A DNA stretch of 64,000 nt from Paraconiothyrium sp. Pb-2020 (taxonomy: Eukaryota > Ascomycota > Dothideomycetes > Pleosporales > Didymosphaeriaceae): assembly GCA_022419385.1 (NCBI GenBank), contig JAJUBI010000004.1:2771286-2835285 (forward strand), read 5' to 3'. The position numbers and the translations under genes are program-made. The notes beneath the pieces are model-generated. The model was not told the DNA's origin. It searched no databases and saw nothing but the letters and a program-made list of their open reading frames with translations. Shown piece by piece: positions 24,227-34,556 of this stretch. Positions within the stretch are counted from its first letter, which is position 1. Each line of letters opens with the position of its first letter.

Positions 24227-24425
24227 GTAGACTCTCAAGTGGAAAGCTGAGCCTTGTTATGGGTTGCCCCGAGGAAGCAGGAACATAGAATACTAAAGCA
24301 TACCGCAAGAGGGTCTGGGAGACTCATTGCTAGCAAAGTGTTTCCGTAGGTGAATCTTGATGCTCAACGCTTTTCTACTTTAGCCTCCTAACTAAAGCAC
24401 GTCGCGTTGCGCCCAATACCTCCTG

Positions 24426-24435
24426 TATATAAAAA
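24426..24435 (+). promoter_or_regulatory. TATA box upstream of the second 2EXR-like gene
   Basis: TATATAAAAA, about 92-101 bp before the ATG at 24527, in a 300-bp spacer. The position and sequence fit a core promoter of a regulated gene. Confidence 0.45.
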
Positions 24436-24526
24436 CACACGCCCCACGTCTTCGACGCCCCAGCGTTGTCACCTTGATCGCTCAACCGTCGCCCGCCGTG
24501 ATCTGCTACGGTACCAACCCAACTTG

Positions 24527-25420
24527 ATGGAACTGTTCACTAAGGCCACCCCCTCGATCGATCCGAACACTCCGCCCGCAAATGGCAGGTGCCTTCTTCT
24601 TGCCTTGCCTGCCGAATTGCACCTCAAGATCTGGGAGTTTGCTTATGTGCCCTCGCCGCGCGCCCTCATATTCCGTCACGATATTCCCAACAACAGGTCG
24701 ACCAAATGCAGACTCTTCAGCGTCGCGTTAGACAAAGCCTACTTATCGGATACCTTCAGTACACATCGTGATGCGATGGCCCTTCGTTTGGTGTGCCGCC
24801 AAACACATTCGGAAACAAAGAGTATGCGCCTCAACCTGGACACTTTGACCTTTGTGAGCAACGTTTGGCATGACTCCCGATTTGCGATACAGCACTTTGC
24901 AACTTTGCTCGACATGTGTTTTGGGTACGCCTTCGGGCAGGTCCGTGTAGTGACCATCCAGTGCGAATTCCTTCGCTATCTGATGAAAGAACGCACAGAG
25001 AAGTATCCCGACAAGATCTTCGAGGCGGCACCTCGCGTCTTCACTCAAAGGCTGCCTGACACGGTCGATACCTTCCTCTATTTCAACCAGCAAACCACCC
25101 TGCGCATCGTGCTCCCGGAACTCAGCAACAGCCAGCCTGTACAAAATAAGCTTTTTGCCGGCTACTGGATTGCTGTTGGATTGCGCGGTAGAAATGCGCC
25201 GGTGCCTACAAGCTGGATATTCCACACTGCTCGGCATGCGCTGGAGCGACCTCTGACGATGGCACGGTGGAACCTGCCGAATATCAAGTTCGTGACACCA
25301 ACTGGGGATACCTGGGAGGAGGAGGAAGGTCACTTTCGAGCTTGGATGAAGGACATGGCGCCAGCAACGTTCGAGTTCTGGATGAGGGAAGCGGAGAGTT
25401 GGTACGAAGAGGGGGTCTAA
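24527..25420 (+). CDS. 2EXR/F-box-like fungal protein, copy 2 of a tandem pair
   Basis: A single-exon protein of 297 aa, paralogous to its upstream neighbour. The N-terminal motif reads CLLLALPAELHLKIWEFAYV and follows SIDPNTPPANGR, matching SADPNIPPPNGK of copy 1. Later matches include RALIFRHDI against RALTYRDYI, KLFAGYWIAVGLRGRNAPVP against RILVAYWILTIVRGNRVPDP, and WMREAESWYEEGV against WANAAEGWRKDGL. Overall identity is low, so the duplication is old or fast-evolving. The ATG at 24527 is preferred; the frame is open upstream to 24407 but that start would be a TTG. Function unknown. Confidence 0.75.
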   Translation: MELFTKATPSIDPNTPPANGRCLLLALPAELHLKIWEFAYVPSPRALIFRHDIPNNRSTKCRLFSVALDKAYLSDTFSTHRDAMALRLVCRQTHSETKSMRLNLDTLTFVSNVWHDSRFAIQHFATLLDMCFGYAFGQVRVVTIQCEFLRYLMKERTEKYPDKIFEAAPRVFTQRLPDTVDTFLYFNQQTTLRIVLPELSNSQPVQNKLFAGYWIAVGLRGRNAPVPTSWIFHTARHALERPLTMARWNLPNIKFVTPTGDTWEEEEGHFRAWMKDMAPATFEFWMREAESWYEEGV

Positions 25421-25932
25421 GAGGACCTTGGGTCTGAAACGCTCGCTGGCGTCACTGTCCTGGTTGACTTATGGTAATTGTCATGGTCGGATGGACGAAT
25501 TTGCTACGCGTCTCCAGCCAAGGCGGGAAGGAAGACCGAACTGTGCTCGGTGGACTACGAGAGGATCGAGTCCGGATGGTTACCATAGAATTGAATACTT
25601 TGTCATGTTACTGCTCATATCATACGATAGATGATGAAAGTGCGAGTTCACTCTCGTTTGTACGATTACATTGACAGTCCGACTGTTCTTATTTGGCGCG
25701 GCAACTGTTACCGTGACTAAGTTGCGGTCAAATGACGAGGTGATTGCGACTGGGTCGTTGGCCGTTTGCTAGAAGGTGCGTGCCGGCCACATCATCCGGG
25801 GAACTGTCATCGACCTCACTAGTAGGTTAGATGTCTCCCTTTTCCATACATAACTCTTTACTGTCCTCAACTCTTTTCCACAAAAGTGGTTGCCGAAAAC
25901 TTGGCATTGCCAACTCCCAAGTTCACGCTACG
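25421..25932. other. Intergenic region
   Basis: 512 bp with no supportable gene. Short frames overlap in two phases and lack features. Confidence 0.5.
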
Positions 25933-26286
25933 ATGTCTTCCAACGGCGCAGCCAATCCGACGAAGAAAGTCTACTTCGTGAGTGCCCTCACTTTCATCAC
26001 TTTCCCGGGCTCACGTGATAAGCTGGAGATTCACGAGAATCACGACAAGATGTACCTCTATAGAGCGTGCTTGAAAGCTGTTGAAGACTGTCCCACCGCC
26101 AAAGTCTTCTCGCACGGCATGACTTTCTTGGGCTTCACGTAAGTATCCACTTTGGACTGCGATCACATTCTGATAGTGTCAAGGTACTCTGTGGAGGGGG
26201 GTAATGGTGACCCTGTCAAGCTCTTGCTCAAGAACGTTCCTGTCGCTCATTACAGCATCAACGAGACGACCGTTGGAGGCACGTAA
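25933..26286 (+). CDS. Small orphan protein, two exons
   Basis: Predicted 102-aa protein that I do not recognise. Exon 1 is 25933-26138 and encodes MSSNGAANPTKKVYF onward. The intron is 26139-26183 (45 bp, consensus donor GTAAGT, acceptor TCAAG). Exon 2 is 26184-26286. The splice restores a Thr codon and continues FLGFTYSVEGGNGDPVKLLL to a TAA. Without splicing, exon 1 hits a stop two bases into the donor. No signal peptide, cysteines in pairs or membrane segment is evident. The start could instead be an ATG at 25831 in the same frame, adding 34 residues. A good donor, an intron of local size and an in-phase join support a real gene, but no homology is known to me. Confidence 0.55.
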
Positions 26287-28078
26287 ACGCGCAGCTGCAA
26301 TGCCATCTGACCGAGCTAGCAGTGGAGGGGGAGTCGATTTAGTTGAACCTCCCGAGTCTGTTCGATTCGATGAAGCCGTTACTTCCGAAGCTCTGACAGA
26401 CAGAGGGGCCTCTGAGATCTATCAGATTGAGTGATGATGCTGGAGAGGACCTCGGCTCAATGGCCAATGACTAGTACTCACCACCAAGTAATTTTCCAGC
26501 GTGCCCTGAAACGTGACCAGAAGTGAGCGGCGGTTGCTCTTCGCTTCTAGTTTTATACTGTCTCTCTCTTGAACCCTCACAGACCTTCCAAATCTGTGCT
26601 GGGGTGTCCTTGCTTAAGGGTAGTTCCTTCCCTCCAACTATTTCATCGCTTTCGCATGATCTTCTTGCTAGAATCTGTTCGACTCTTCAACGCACCAGGT
26701 TTAGCATTTTCAGATTTCGTTATGCGCTATTCTCTCCATACAAAACTGGCGGATAAAGCACTTACGATGGATTCTAGATTGGCATGCATAAGGGCAGCGG
26801 ATAAGACGGTGACAAACGAGGTGACGGCGGCTTTATGGAAGACGAAGGCGTGGATAGGTAGCGGCTGCGATGTCTTGTTCGAGAGGCGATGCATCAAGGT
26901 CTTTGGCTATGTCGATTAACCGGGCTCGGATGTTCGTTACTACGATGTCATGCTGCTGAGGCGCGAGGCTTGTGGTAAGGAATTCGAACTTCTGCTCTTC
27001 TAGTCCTTGTTTGGTGTCACCGGGTGAGAGCTCGCTGGTATCGGGTTGCGCTGTACGCTACGAGCGGGACGGATCAGACGGCGAAGCTTCATGTCGAGAA
27101 CAACGCTTGGCCCGTACAATCCGGCGACGGCCCCAGGCCATCTCTATATATTTCAGCCTTTGTTCAGCATATAATACGTGAGGGAGGTGCATTTCCCAGA
27201 TAGACGTTGTCCAGAGCATGGGTCCGTATTGCGTCAAGGTCCTGTGTACGGCGCGAACAGGCATGTTTCGAACGACAACATTTTCGCCGGTACTGCCGCC
27301 TTCGAGAAGGTTCGCATGTCGCACAGTAATCGGCGCGCCGCATGCAATCTGTTGACGGACTCCCAGTGACAGTGATGTTCATATATATCCTTGTCGAGCT
27401 TCCTAATCGGGTACACCGACAGGATGGATGCAGCAGGGCTGGCCTGCGGATTGTATATTACCACACCTTGTCTCTTGCGGCCAGCGCAGTCAGCACGCAT
27501 ATAGAGTGGTCAAATGCAGAGATCAGTACAATGCGAATGGTCAGAACACAGTCCGGTGAGCGCTTGCTGCGCATGACGTATTGACATTATCGACGTCGTG
27601 ATTGGTGTTTTGTACATAATGTGAAGATCTAATACCCGTGTCACTTCCACGCTCTCCGCTTTAGATCACACCACATCCCATTTGGTATTCTGCATCTTGG
27701 CCCTGCCCAAGTCGCCCCATTTATCGTAGATGTCAGCGCTTAAGGCAGACCAATGCTAGCAGCTATTGCAGAGTTGTTCTCCACTGTGACGCCAATCCCA
27801 GGATAGATGTTATTGGTAAAGATGCTGCCATATGATGCTGTGGGCATGTGTGTATATGTCTCGTCGGTAGATGGTTGGAACATGCATGGACTTGTCCCAA
27901 CCGTGATTGTGACGTTGATGTACCCAAACGGATGTGCGAGTGTGACCGTGAAGGCGCTCATGAACTGCACGGAAAACAAAGCCTTCTACCGAACGCCTCG
28001 CTTCTGTCGTGGGTATCTGAAAAGCACAAAAAACCAGGTCATCGTGTGGAGGCGGTGAACTGTCGTAGGTAAACAATA
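26287..28078. other. Gene-poor stretch with one doubtful spliced frame
   Basis: 1.8 kb between the small orphan and the receptor gene. Overlapping short frames occur on both strands. The only one with a plausible splice is listed separately at 26833-27264. The last 500 bp before 28078 contain nothing recognisable. Confidence 0.45.
26833..27264 (-). CDS. Doubtful hypothetical gene or gene remnant
   Basis: On the minus strand one reading frame runs from 27324 to 26833, broken only by a TAG at 27060-27058. A 60-bp phase-0 intron (27117-27058, GTACGG...CGTAG, with CTGAT as a possible branch site) would remove the stop. From the ATG at 27264 this gives 123 aa: MPVRAVHRTLTQYGPML..., then RTAQPDTSELSPGDTKQG and FEFLTTSLAPQQHDIVV. 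Composition is protein-like but no family is recognised. A second phase just downstream also reads well to a consensus donor, so the real structure may be longer, or this may be a degraded gene. Confidence 0.25.
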
Positions 28079-29315
28079 TCATCCCGGGCTGGACCGTTGT
28101 GAAGATCCCAACCCGCCCCAAGACACCGACGGCGTTTTGCCATGAGCAACTTGCGGCGACTTCTGCCTCTGCTCCTCTTCCATGAGTACCTCGGTCGTAC
28201 ACCATATCTCACCGTTCTTAACGGTTGTCTCGTTGCCTGGAATGATATGCTCCACTGATTCTCCACCGGAACTGTTTACCCTCTTCATGCGAATAGGATG
28301 ATCGAGCGCGCTGACGTGCTTTCCACTTGTGACGTGGGTCGCATATCGTGTTCCGGGATAATGTCCGTAGGCATACGTAGTATTCTGGCGTAGCGTGACG
28401 ATACCGTAGTGCTCAAGGAACCGCTGGAAAGGTCCGCGCAAGCAAGGTACGCAGGACACGATGAAACCTGTGAGCACCTCAATTGAACACCACATCTCGA
28501 TGACGAGGATGTCAGCGTAGGCGTCTCTGCTATTTTTCAGCACCAAGATTTGTTTGATCTTGATGATGGAAGCGACGCCGGCGAAGACGCCTAAACCCAT
28601 GAGCAAGCCAATGACGGCACGTTCACGTAGCGGACGCTGAACCTTGCGGAGAAAACTGATGGGAAGCAGTGCGTAGATCCAGTCGGTCAGGATGACGAAG
28701 GCTTGAACCGTGACCTGACTTGCTGATTCGACATGATATGGCCAGCATTTTCCGGGCACATTATTGGACATGTCCCACATCTCACGGAGAGGCATACAGC
28801 CAAGCAGTTGCGTGAGCATGTTGTACGCACTAAGTACAACTTGAAATGCAATCATGGCCCATAGAAACCGCCGCCACGGCCTGTCGGACTCTAAGCGTAG
28901 CAGCATCAAGCCGATGGATATCTTGACTGAAGCCATGCCCCAAGCCCAGAACGGTTGCGCGACGGTCCCATAGAGGGCAGATTTCTCCATATCGCCGATT
29001 GTGTAGCTGGAGCGGTCGCGTCCCCAGGAAGGAAAGGTCCACTCAACGCTCTTGAAGAAGAGAGCAGTATTGATGACGACAAGAATCTACGTCGAGTATG
29101 AGTACATAGGTAGCGATGATATGGAGAAGTCATACATAGCCGACTGCACAGACGTAATCGTCAGCCAACATTCGATACACGGGGAAGCAGCGAGTCCATA
29201 GCCTTCCGACGAAGAGGAGAGTGGCTGTGACGAGCAAGACAGTCGAGATGATGCTGAACTCCCAGGCAATGTGAACAGCGCGGTTGGAGGGCGGCGCAGG
29301 CGTGCTTCGATCCAT
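28079..29315 (-). CDS. PTH11-like integral membrane receptor (fungal rhodopsin-domain protein)
   Basis: Predicted seven-helix plasma-membrane protein of the PTH11-related group, a large mould family of G-protein-coupled-receptor-like proteins. Exon 1 is 29315-29136. The intron is 29135-29087 (49 bp, GTATGA...CGTAG). Exon 2 is 29086-28079. The product is 395 aa. Helix 1 is AWEFSIISTVLLVTATLLFV. After the splice, LVVINTALFF, then VAQPFWAWGMASVKISIGLM, FLWAMIAFQVVLSAYNMLTQ, VQAFVILTDWIYALLPISFL, AVIGLLMGLGVFAGVASIIK and a final helix near IEVLTGFIVSCVPCLRGPF. The motif CWPYHVESASQVTVQAFVIL with DWIYALLP is characteristic. The tail is cytoplasmic and hydrophilic. No CFEM domain is present. The ligand is unknown. 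Confidence 0.87.
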
Positions 29316-30923
29316 GACGGCGGCGGCTCGCGCTCACCTGCGTGCCGTCTCGAGAGGAGTGACAAGAAAAGAGGCGAGGTGTAGTGAGGTGTAGAATCGA
29401 GTGGAGTCGGAGTCCGTAAGACGCACGCAACACTCGCGCGTGCCTGCCTCGTGGGTTCCACGGACAGGGAAGGCGCGCATGGGGTTAGATGGGAAACAAC
29501 GTTGGCCCCGTCTGTTTCGTGCAGACGCCGCCAGCATGAATTTCCCGTCACACTGAATGGCCAGGGCTGTCAATGCTGGCAGCACACTGCGTGAGCGTGC
29601 ATGAGCCTAGCCGACCGTGAAACGGGGTATTGAGGCTGGCTCAAGAGCCACTTCCACTTCCCCACCCGAGATGGCGAACGACGATCCCTCTGACTCGCGC
29701 GTATACCGGAACATACAGTACGAGCACCCTGCGCCGCGCCCGTGCCCTGCCCCAGCTCCAGCCTTGTTCCATCCTTTGCGACAATACACGGGCACGGCAT
29801 TATCGCGACCCTTTAGGCGTCTGTACCGGCATGAGATCCCACACGCGGCGAAGCACATCGTCGAGGTCCAGGCACACGAACGAGGTCATAGCGTGTTACG
29901 GCACATCGACAGGAAGATTGCCCGGTTTCGAGTAAGGGTTTGTAGGGAGAGCACGGCATAGTTGGAGATGGACAGAAGAGCTACCCCTTCGGAAGGGTCA
30001 TAACATGTGCGGCGTGGCAGACCGCACAGACAGGAGAGTGCATCTCCAAGGGTTCGACGTAGCCACACACACTTCAGGTAAGCGACCGCTGCAAGCCCCG
30101 TACCCAGACAACATTCATTGACATGCCCGACGTTGTTCTCGAAGCTGGGGTCTAGGCTACCCGGTTTTCCAGACGACCCGCAGAATAAGCGAAGCCATAA
30201 GAAGCCTGCTTTCTGGGTCTCCAATACTCCTAACTCCTAATATAGCCGGCTCAACTCGCTCCAAGGTTTGGCCCAACTGGCCTCTAAAACTGAGGCTGGC
30301 GTTTTTTGAACCGCGCCATCGGCACTTGTGGTCGGGGCATAAGATATTTGCAATCATCTTTGTAGAGCGCTGATATCGTACGCCGAGTGGTTGGACGATC
30401 ACGGTGTAAGTTAACTCTAGACGCCACTGGTCTTTGGTAGCGCGACGGGCTACCAGTCGTTCACTCGGACGTACCGAGGCGCCTTCGCTGCCGCTGGTAG
30501 GTGCGCTATAGCATCCCAGGTGCGTCCGCGGCCAAGTGGCTTTGTACACGCTTTCATTCACTGCACAAGAGCTATCGCAAGCGTTTGAGGGTCAGGTGAC
30601 CCGATTATCTCCGCGAATATGCGAGCCTACGGACTAGAGCAAGCGTCTGGGCATCGATGATACAAGGCCAACTGTGTCAGGAGTCATCGCCAAACACCAT
30701 GGAATCAACTTCAGAGATGCATTCTCCCGTACGAGTCCGGATCCGAATGCGCCAACTCTCAATTTTCACACATCTCACAAGCTAGTTGTCCGGTACATCG
30801 GAGGCGTCTAATAACATACAGTGAGACTCCACAGCGCACTCCTAAAAAGCATGTCCCAATATGACCAGTCTGATTACCCCAACGTTAAACGTTCTTCCCC
30901 TCAGTCGCAACGACGAGAATCTA
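29316..30923. other. 1.6-kb region without a supportable gene
   Basis: Contains the upstream region of the receptor gene and the 3' flank of the orphan at 30924. Frames reach 154 codons (29087-29551, minus) but overlap the receptor exon antisense or in other phases, and none has domain features. Confidence 0.45.
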
Positions 30924-31766
30924 TCAACGATCATATCCGACAATATTGTCACTGCGTACAATTAATATCCGACATGTCCACCTGAGTTGGAGCCTTGAAA
31001 CGCACCTCATCTGCAGTGTCGGCGTCGCCAACATCTGCCACTCAGCCGTATTCAACGTCGCAAAATCTTTCATCGCTTCCGGAAATTTTGGCTCATATGA
31101 AGCATCAACCTGCAGTTCGATCGGATTATGATGACCTCGCGCGTACATGGCTTTGATACCGTTCGTCTCGACAGTTGCTCTTCCCCGGCATGCCACATCC
31201 GACTGTATGACAAGTACAGCATTGAGCCGATTCGGGATACCCCCTCTGGATTGCTCGTTCTCGTGAATGTAGAAGCGTACAGCGTTGGGTTCGACGAGCT
31301 GTGGCGACTTCCATGTGTCGCTCAGGATACTGCAGGAATGTTCCTTTACAGTCGACTCTGTGCGGCTCAGGGACGCACCAGCCTTCACGGTGCTGCCTGG
31401 CATGTCGACACCTGCTGTGAGGGACCCTTCAAAGGTCCACTCAACCGACGATGTTGTTCGCCTCCCAGTGAGAAATTGCGGCGCCCATCGCTTCACTACA
31501 GCAATGTTCGTAAGGCCTGGATCAGTCGGCTCGAATTGCAACATGATGTTGGCCTTCTTGAAACGATCATTGTGTGGACAAGAGAATTGCAACGTCAGGC
31601 AGACAAGCCAAGCTCGTTTGCCATTGAGCAATCCGCTATCGATGCTCTGGACGGTGATTGTCGTTGTCTTCCAAGTACTGAGATCCTGCTGGTACACCGT
31701 CGCAGGTGGAGCCGGCTGCTCTTTGCTGAACGATGAATTGCGCGACTTCCACGGTGGGCTCTCCAT
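30924..31766 (-). CDS. Orphan hypothetical protein
   Basis: An intact single-exon frame of 280 aa starting MESPPWKSRNSSFSKEQPAP. I do not recognise the family. The middle has alternating hydrophobic strands (AWLVCLTLQFSCPHNDRF, ANIMLQFEPTDPGLTNIAVV, SVEWTFEGSLTAGVDMPGS), which suggests a beta-rich fold. No signal peptide or membrane segment is evident. The end (RLQLRWTCRILIVRSDNIVG) looks less natural and may be read-through of an unrecognised terminal intron. Frames on the opposite strand overlap but are patchier. Codon use looks like that of its neighbours. Confidence 0.55.
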   Translation of the reverse strand: MESPPWKSRNSSFSKEQPAPPATVYQQDLSTWKTTTITVQSIDSGLLNGKRAWLVCLTLQFSCPHNDRFKKANIMLQFEPTDPGLTNIAVVKRWAPQFLTGRRTTSSVEWTFEGSLTAGVDMPGSTVKAGASLSRTESTVKEHSCSILSDTWKSPQLVEPNAVRFYIHENEQSRGGIPNRLNAVLVIQSDVACRGRATVETNGIKAMYARGHHNPIELQVDASYEPKFPEAMKDFATLNTAEWQMLATPTLQMRCVSRLQLRWTCRILIVRSDNIVGYDR

Positions 31767-34556
31767 GGCTAATGACTGACTAGATTGCTAAGATGAAGGT
31801 TTGACAGATAATCGCCGACTACTCTTCGAGACGGCGATCTCGACGCCTCTTGAACGACTGCGCTCCATGTCCCACTCTGGAAGCGCATCCGCCATCGCAA
31901 AATAGCATGCGGGGAGCCCCTAGTGACCTTCGTCGCCCAGTCTGGCGGGCTTGCGACTGCCAGGCAGCTGTATTGGCCGACGGTGTGACCGCAAGAACTG
32001 TCCCAAACTCGCATCTGGTAGTTCGACCGGTGGTTGCCCTATAAAGACATGCAGCAACAAAGAACACAAACGCGCTTCTGGAGCGCAGCCCGAGCGACAT
32101 GTTATTTCGGGACCGCTCGTCATATAATTAGCGAGCTCCGTCCGTGGTGTTGGCTCACGGTGGTTAAGCGCGGTTCTTTGAGCGTGGTCGACGCAAACGG
32201 AATTTTACACCATGCACGTCACAAGATATCTGAGACGCCATACACAGCCCATCACGCACAAACGGATGTCTCTATAGACAGGCTGCTTGCAGTTCAAGAT
32301 CATGATGATCGTCAGGTACACATGGTTCGGGCCGTATCGTACACGTATATCAAAAATACCCCCAGGAGCAGGGACCGAACATTGTAATTCTTGATAACGA
32401 CAATAAGCACGGCTGCATACGAAGCTTCGGAGCCTTACGACCAATGGTTAGACTATCCGGACGGTCACAAAGACGCTGTCCGCAATTTGTCATGTAGCAA
32501 GCTGTGTACGACTACAAGCCCTCATGAGGACCATTGTGATATCTGCTCAGACCGACCAATTGGCAGCGTGATGCACTCCCATGAATGAGGACGCACTGCT
32601 ACTGATATCAGAAAACCCTTCGGGGGACAAGTCCTCATCACGCCGTCCCTCTCAAGCTTGTCTCACGCTCATCGGCCGTCATGTAAAACTCCGCAAGAAC
32701 GGCATCGATGTAAGTCAAAACGTGTAGCTAGTTAGCCAGCTCAGAGTAACGAGGCATAGCCAACTTTGAATCTTCGATTACGCAAAAATATGCGTAAGTC
32801 ACCGAAAGAACCTTGCACCTTTTTGACCCATTGAAGCTTGCTTTAATAACTATTGAAACCGCTTAATCGCGCACCGATCCGGCTCCCTGGACCAGCAACA
32901 CGAGCGACCAGTTGAGAAGATCACAGTGCTTTTCAGCCCACCCCATGAAGCCGACACTCCACTCGTAAGACGCAGGCGAAGAAGCAACAGGCTTTTATAC
33001 CCAGACATCAGTGCCCAACGTTGAGATTAGCTTCCAAATCCCCGAATTTTCAGCGACAAAATGGTGGTATATGCTGGGTTTTCGAGAGGTGCGTGACATG
33101 ACTTACATGCTGCCCTTTGGCACGTCTGCTAAGACGTTAGAATGCCTCGTTTAGTAATGACCTTCTAAAATGACTACAAGAAAGCGCAACATGGACCCTT
33201 CCTAGTGTATCTTTTGATCTTGGTACTGGAATCATGAACGCGCATGTGCACACAGAGCACAACAAAGCTCGGAAGAACATCGCCCCTACAATGGATTTTA
33301 TAGACCAGATGCAGATCATCCGCCCGGTTGATTTTGGACGTCAATTTCGAGTGCATTCCAAATGAGTGTCGCAAGTGTGAACAAGTCAAATCGGGGAGAG
33401 AGGAGTTGCTCATGTAGTTTCCAAGCCTCTGATCTAAGCGAGCAAGGTGATGATAGAGAATCCCAACGACTATGGAGAATCATTTCTGGGCTTCTGATCA
33501 AGACATCAAGTAGCGATTCATTGGATGTCTATGTTATGATTTCGAAGCTTGTATATTCGAGCAATGTATTCGAGCAATGCTTGATCTGCCCGCTCTTCTC
33601 TAGATTCACGAGAAGCACAACATGAAGTACTTTTAGGAACGACAGACATATCGCTCCATTTTTAATAGCCATAGTGGATCTTCGAAGCTACTAGAACAAC
33701 AACAACCCCGCCCATGCTCGGTCGATGTGCCTGATCTTGGTAACGGGAGAAACTAGTGATGCCCATCGCCACCGCTACAATGCGCAATGATGCAGCAAGA
33801 GTAACACATGCCTCCTAACAAACGTCTTCCCGATCAAATGATGTGATCACGATCCCAAGATACCATGTGAGCGGGGTCGCTTCCTTTTAGACGGCGAATC
33901 TTCCACCTCATATTGCGTAATTCCTGGTATATTACTTGGTCTTGATGCATATTTGTGGTGTGAAGAAAGAAAGATAGTCCCAGCGAAAAAAAGCGAGGCT
34001 TATGTGCCTCGCTCTCCATCCAACATCTACGCGCACAGTGGATGCCAAAGAAAGATCCATGAGCTTCATCATCATCAGCACCCCAGGATCAAAGCACTTT
34101 GATCAATGGCACAAGCCTTCGCATGGCGACTATTGGATTTGGTTTTAGGCAGCAGACTCCTCACCTATTATTTCAAACAGGTTGTCTTTTGGAAGGCCGC
34201 TGTGCAGCGTGTAGTGTGAGGGAAGAAGAGACTCCAGGACAAAGGTGTGTTTTGATATTGCCCTAGCCGTGAGAGGTGTAGTACATTTCAGAACTTCAAG
34301 GCAGCAAAAGTCCGGACATAGATTAGAGGCAAAATGTCTCAATAGATATGTATGGTAGAGGTGCGGTCGAAGATGACGATCAACGTTGTATCTTTTCTTC
34401 AATGATCAAAAATGGTTTGGGTGTCAATCTACCTGGGCAAAACGATCACGAAGTCTACGCTAAATCTTTAATCGTAGACGTATCATTGCACAGCATTCGT
34501 CGAGAGGGTATATCTACTTTACCGCATTGCATAGCCTTCACGCGCCCTCATCTAAG
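31767..34556. other. 2.8-kb gene-poor region
   Basis: No confident gene. Just upstream of the orphan, minus-strand frames at 31769-32014 and 31819-32100 overlap; one begins with a possible signal peptide and the other has spaced cysteines. A short minus-strand frame at 34145-34402 (85 codons) is unrecognised. A perfect 13-bp tandem duplication is at 33554-33579. Much of 32600-34500 is more AT-rich than its surroundings. Confidence 0.45.
33554..33579. repeat. Perfect 13-bp tandem duplication
   Basis: TATTCGAGCAATG occurs twice back to back. It lies in non-coding sequence and has no evident function. Confidence 0.85.
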
